From Lachnospiraceae bacterium (lineage in GTDB: Bacteria; Bacillota; Clostridia; Lachnospirales; Lachnospiraceae): 7,745 nt of DNA. The position numbers and the translations under genes are program-made. Shown one piece after another: positions 5,878 to 7,745 of this stretch. The notes under the pieces are model-generated. The model ran no database searches and was not told where the DNA came from. It worked only from the letters and a program-made list of their open reading frames with translations. The stretch lies in NCBI GenBank assembly GCA_900771955.1, contig CAAGPW010000230.1, positions 1 through 7,745 of the forward strand. Direction: 5' to 3'. How positions within the stretch are numbered: position 1 is the stretch's first letter; each line of letters starts with the position of its first letter.

Positions 5878-7287
5878 ATGGGCATAAAGCATGCAATAAC
5901 AAGAAAAACATTTGAAGTTACAATTGACGGAGTAATGAAATATATCAATAAGGATCGAGAGAAAAATCTGTTAAAGCTGGTTGATATGGCACAGAAGATC
6001 ATGGGTGGTTCCTATCCGGATTATGTGTTTGATAATGCGAGAGAACTGTTTTCCCATCCGGAGGAAAAATGGATGCAGTTTATGTATAAATCGCTGGATG
6101 AGTTAGACCCGAACATCGTAAAGATGCATGTATTGAACCTGGGCTATGAAGCCGGTCTTGCAGGAATGAAACGTGTTAAGGAAATGCGTGAAAAATACCA
6201 GTGCAACGTGCCGTGGGCAATTCTCATGGACCCGACCAGCGCCTGTAATCTGCACTGTACCGGATGCTGGGCAGCAGAATACGGACATCAGATGTCACTG
6301 ACCTTTGATCAGCTTGATAACATCATCACCCAGGGAAAAGAGCTTGGCATTCATTTTTATGTTATGACAGGCGGGGAACCGCTGGTGCGCAAGGATGACA
6401 TCGTTAAGCTGGCAGAAAAGCATAATGATTGTGCATTCCATATTTTCACCAACGGAACGCTGATCGATGAGGAATTTTGCAAGAAGGTCAAAAAGGCAGG
6501 AAACATATCTTTCGCACTGAGTGTGGAAGGATATGAGGAGACCAACGACGGAAGACGTGGTGAGGGCGTATTTAAGAAGGTTATGCATGCAATGGATATC
6601 ATGAAGGCAAACGGACTTCTGTATGGGGTATCCATCTGCTATACCAGCAAGAACATTGATGTCGTTACTTCGGATGAATTCCTCGACATGCTGATCGACA
6701 AGGGATGCCGTCTTGCATGGTACTTTCATTATATGCCGGTTGGAAACGATGCCGCACTTGATCTGCTTCCGAGTAATGAGCAGAGAGAATACATGTATCA
6801 CAGAGTACGTGAGATCCGCGGCATGAAGACCGGAAAACAGATCTTTGCAATGGATTTCCAGAACGATGCCGAGTTTGTAGGCGGATGCATCGCAGGTGGA
6901 AAGAACTATCTGCACATCAACCCGAACGGAGATGTGGAGCCCTGTGTATTTATCCACTATTCCGGTGCAAACATCAAGGAAAAGAGCCTGCTGGAATGTC
7001 TGCAGCAGCCGCTTTTTATGCAGTATCACAACAATATGCCGTTTAACGATAATATGCTTCGCCCATGTCCAATGCTTGAAAACCCGGAGCGCCTGAGGAA
7101 GATGGTTCATGAGAGTGGAGCAAAATCTACCGATATGACTTCTCCGGAACCGGTCGATGATCTGTGCAACAAGACAACACCTTATGCAGACCGCTGGAAG
7201 GTGAGAGCCGATGAACTCTGGGCAGAGAACCGCAAGGTGAAGGAAGAAAAGAAAAAACAGAGGGAAGAAATGAAGAAAGCAGAATAG
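5878..7287 (+). CDS. Radical SAM protein with twitch/SPASM-like C-terminal domain, substrate unknown
   Basis: Radical SAM enzymes use a [4Fe-4S] cluster to cleave S-adenosylmethionine and start radical chemistry. In this 469-residue protein the cluster motif is CNLHCTGC (C123, C127, C130), followed by the SAM-binding VMTGGEPL (162-169) and a barrel through about 320. Residues 1-115 form an extra helical domain. At 337-356 the pattern C-x13-G-x4-C (GGCIAGG to GDVEPC) matches the opening of twitch/SPASM domains; C397, with C374 or C430, could complete an auxiliary cluster. The full seven-cysteine SPASM set is not present. The C-terminus (about 450-469) is a Lys/Glu-rich helix. There is no signal peptide or membrane segment. 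The ATG at 5878 has GGGAGG (5864-5869) eight bases upstream. It follows acylphosphatase in one operon and is closed by a strong terminator. No small precursor peptide gene is visible beside it, so peptide modification is not indicated; small-molecule or lipid modification is possible but unproven. Confidence 0.88.
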   Translation: MGIKHAITRKTFEVTIDGVMKYINKDREKNLLKLVDMAQKIMGGSYPDYVFDNARELFSHPEEKWMQFMYKSLDELDPNIVKMHVLNLGYEAGLAGMKRVKEMREKYQCNVPWAILMDPTSACNLHCTGCWAAEYGHQMSLTFDQLDNIITQGKELGIHFYVMTGGEPLVRKDDIVKLAEKHNDCAFHIFTNGTLIDEEFCKKVKKAGNISFALSVEGYEETNDGRRGEGVFKKVMHAMDIMKANGLLYGVSICYTSKNIDVVTSDEFLDMLIDKGCRLAWYFHYMPVGNDAALDLLPSNEQREYMYHRVREIRGMKTGKQIFAMDFQNDAEFVGGCIAGGKNYLHINPNGDVEPCVFIHYSGANIKEKSLLECLQQPLFMQYHNNMPFNDNMLRPCPMLENPERLRKMVHESGAKSTDMTSPEPVDDLCNKTTPYADRWKVRADELWAENRKVKEEKKKQREEMKKAE

Positions 7288-7300
7288 AACAGATGTTTGC

Positions 7301-7342
7301 GAAACACCATGGCATGTGAGAATTGCCATGGTGTTTCTTTTG
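7301..7342 (+). terminator. Strong Rho-independent terminator after the radical SAM gene
   Basis: A perfect 14-bp stem (GAAACACCATGGCA at 7301-7314 with 7324-7337) encloses a 9-base loop and is followed by TTTT (7338-7341). It lies 13 bases after the radical SAM stop codon. Confidence 0.9.
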
Positions 7343-7380
7343 TAATGGCGACGAGGAAAATGGACGCCTTGCTTCCTTCA

Positions 7381-7420
7381 GATAAAATTAAGAAATGTTT
7401 CACAGTTTTGGATAAAATTT
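7381..7420 (+). repeat. Nine-base direct repeat upstream of the last promoter
   Basis: GATAAAATT occurs at 7381-7389 and again at 7411-7419, in the same orientation and exactly 30 bases apart, about three DNA turns. The second copy ends five bases before the -35 box at 7425. This layout suits an activator binding on one face of the helix, but the motif is AT-rich and could recur by chance. Between the preceding terminator and this repeat (7343-7380) I see nothing else. Confidence 0.4.
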
Positions 7421-7424
7421 ATTA

Positions 7425-7452
7425 TTCAAAAACAGGATTCCTATGTTACAAT
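7425..7452 (+). promoter_or_regulatory. Extended -10 promoter for the membrane-anchored protein gene
   Basis: TTCAAA (7425-7430) and TACAAT (7447-7452) are spaced by 16 bases, and TGT directly before the -10 gives a TGn extended element. The -35 is only a partial match, which the extended -10 or an upstream activator could offset. Transcription would start near 7459. Confidence 0.65.
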
Positions 7453-7484
7453 AGTAGCAGTATGTGAAAGGGTGGTAAATTACA

Positions 7485-7745
7485 ATGAGGGACAAAAATA
7501 TGAAGAGACTGATCCGGGCGGGCTTTTGTGTACTGCTGCTGGTTGTTGTGCTGCTGCTCCTTGTTGCATTGCGGCACGTGCTGGAGAAAAAACAGCCGGA
7601 TGCGACAAAGAGCGCGGAGGTGACCGAGACAATGGATACTGCAGCAGAGACTGCAGATGATGCGACGGAAGCGGCAACAGAGATGCTGATACCGACAGAG
7701 GCGGAGACTGAGACCGAATCGGTACAGACTGGCGGGGTGGCACTG
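7485..7745 (+). CDS. N-terminally membrane-anchored protein with Thr/Glu-rich stalk (partial)
   Basis: The frame is open from ATG at 7485 to the window end, giving 87 residues of a longer protein. A basic start (MRDKNMKRLIRAG) leads into one hydrophobic segment (about 14-29, CVLLLVVVLLLLVAL), then HVLEKKQ and a low-complexity stretch where 10 of residues 41-80 are Thr and 9 are Glu. No lipobox cysteine follows the hydrophobic segment, and no clear signal-peptidase site is seen, so it is probably an uncleaved anchor with the C-terminal part outside the cell. Such acidic Thr-rich linkers often hold a cell-wall enzyme or binding domain away from the membrane; that domain lies beyond the window, so the function cannot be named. 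An ATG at 7500 (with GAGGG eight bases upstream) competes with 7485, which has GGGTGG at 7470-7475, nine bases away. Confidence 0.8.
   Translation, partial: MRDKNMKRLIRAGFCVLLLVVVLLLLVALRHVLEKKQPDATKSAEVTETMDTAAETADDATEAATEMLIPTEAETETESVQTGGVAL

Noticed and set aside
6295..7329. Long open frame (344 codons) on the - strand across the radical SAM gene
   Set aside because: It lies wholly opposite a well-supported gene, starts inside the terminator hairpin, has no ribosome site and gives a Cys/His/Phe-rich protein typical of antisense shadow frames.
7472..7660. 62-codon + strand frame rich in Cys
   Set aside because: It is a shifted frame of the membrane-anchored protein starting at 7485, which has the promoter, ribosome site and a sensible anchor-plus-stalk composition.

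Overview
The window looks like chromosomal DNA from a low- to mid-GC Firmicute, most likely an anaerobic gut clostridium of the Lachnospiraceae type. The basis is GGAGG-like ribosome sites before most genes, vegetative TTGAAA/TATAAT-type promoters, short hairpin-plus-T terminators, glycogen and thiamine genes packed tightly on one strand, and a radical SAM enzyme, all fitting an anaerobe. The genus cannot be fixed from the sequence alone. All genes are on the + strand. There is no rRNA, tRNA, CRISPR array, insertion sequence or clear sign of phage.

Layout. (1) Positions 1-70 hold the end of an upstream transcription unit with its terminator. (2) A well-formed promoter (142-170) drives a two-gene unit: a PfkB/ribokinase-fold protein whose GAGD catalytic motif reads GAGN (233-1132), and a small highly charged protein with a duplicated LI(E/Q)KLN motif (1149-1418). 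It ends at a strong terminator (1446-1480). (3) thiE (1571-2212) and thiD (2209-2994) overlap by ATGA and make thiamine phosphate from HMP and thiazole phosphate. No TPP riboswitch is visible upstream. (4) With no terminator in between, a glgX/isoamylase-type glycogen debranching enzyme follows (3072-5177), then a small unrecognised protein (5192-5446) and a terminator (5463-5502). (5) A new promoter (5508-5535) drives an acylphosphatase (5572-5847) and a radical SAM enzyme of unknown substrate with a twitch/SPASM-like C-terminus (5878-7287), closed by a 14-bp-stem terminator (7301-7342). (6) A further promoter (7425-7452), preceded by a 9-bp direct repeat, leads into a membrane-anchored protein with a Thr/Glu-rich stalk (7485 to the window end).

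How the genes work together. ThiE and ThiD are consecutive steps of one pathway. GlgX trims branches from glycogen after phosphorylase action, and its link to thiamine synthesis seems to be only co-transcription. The PfkB-like protein with its small partner, and the acylphosphatase with the radical SAM enzyme, are two compact units of unknown purpose and the most interesting parts of the window. No stretch longer than 300 bases lacks a gene; the longest gaps are 1-232 and 7288-7484, and both are described below.
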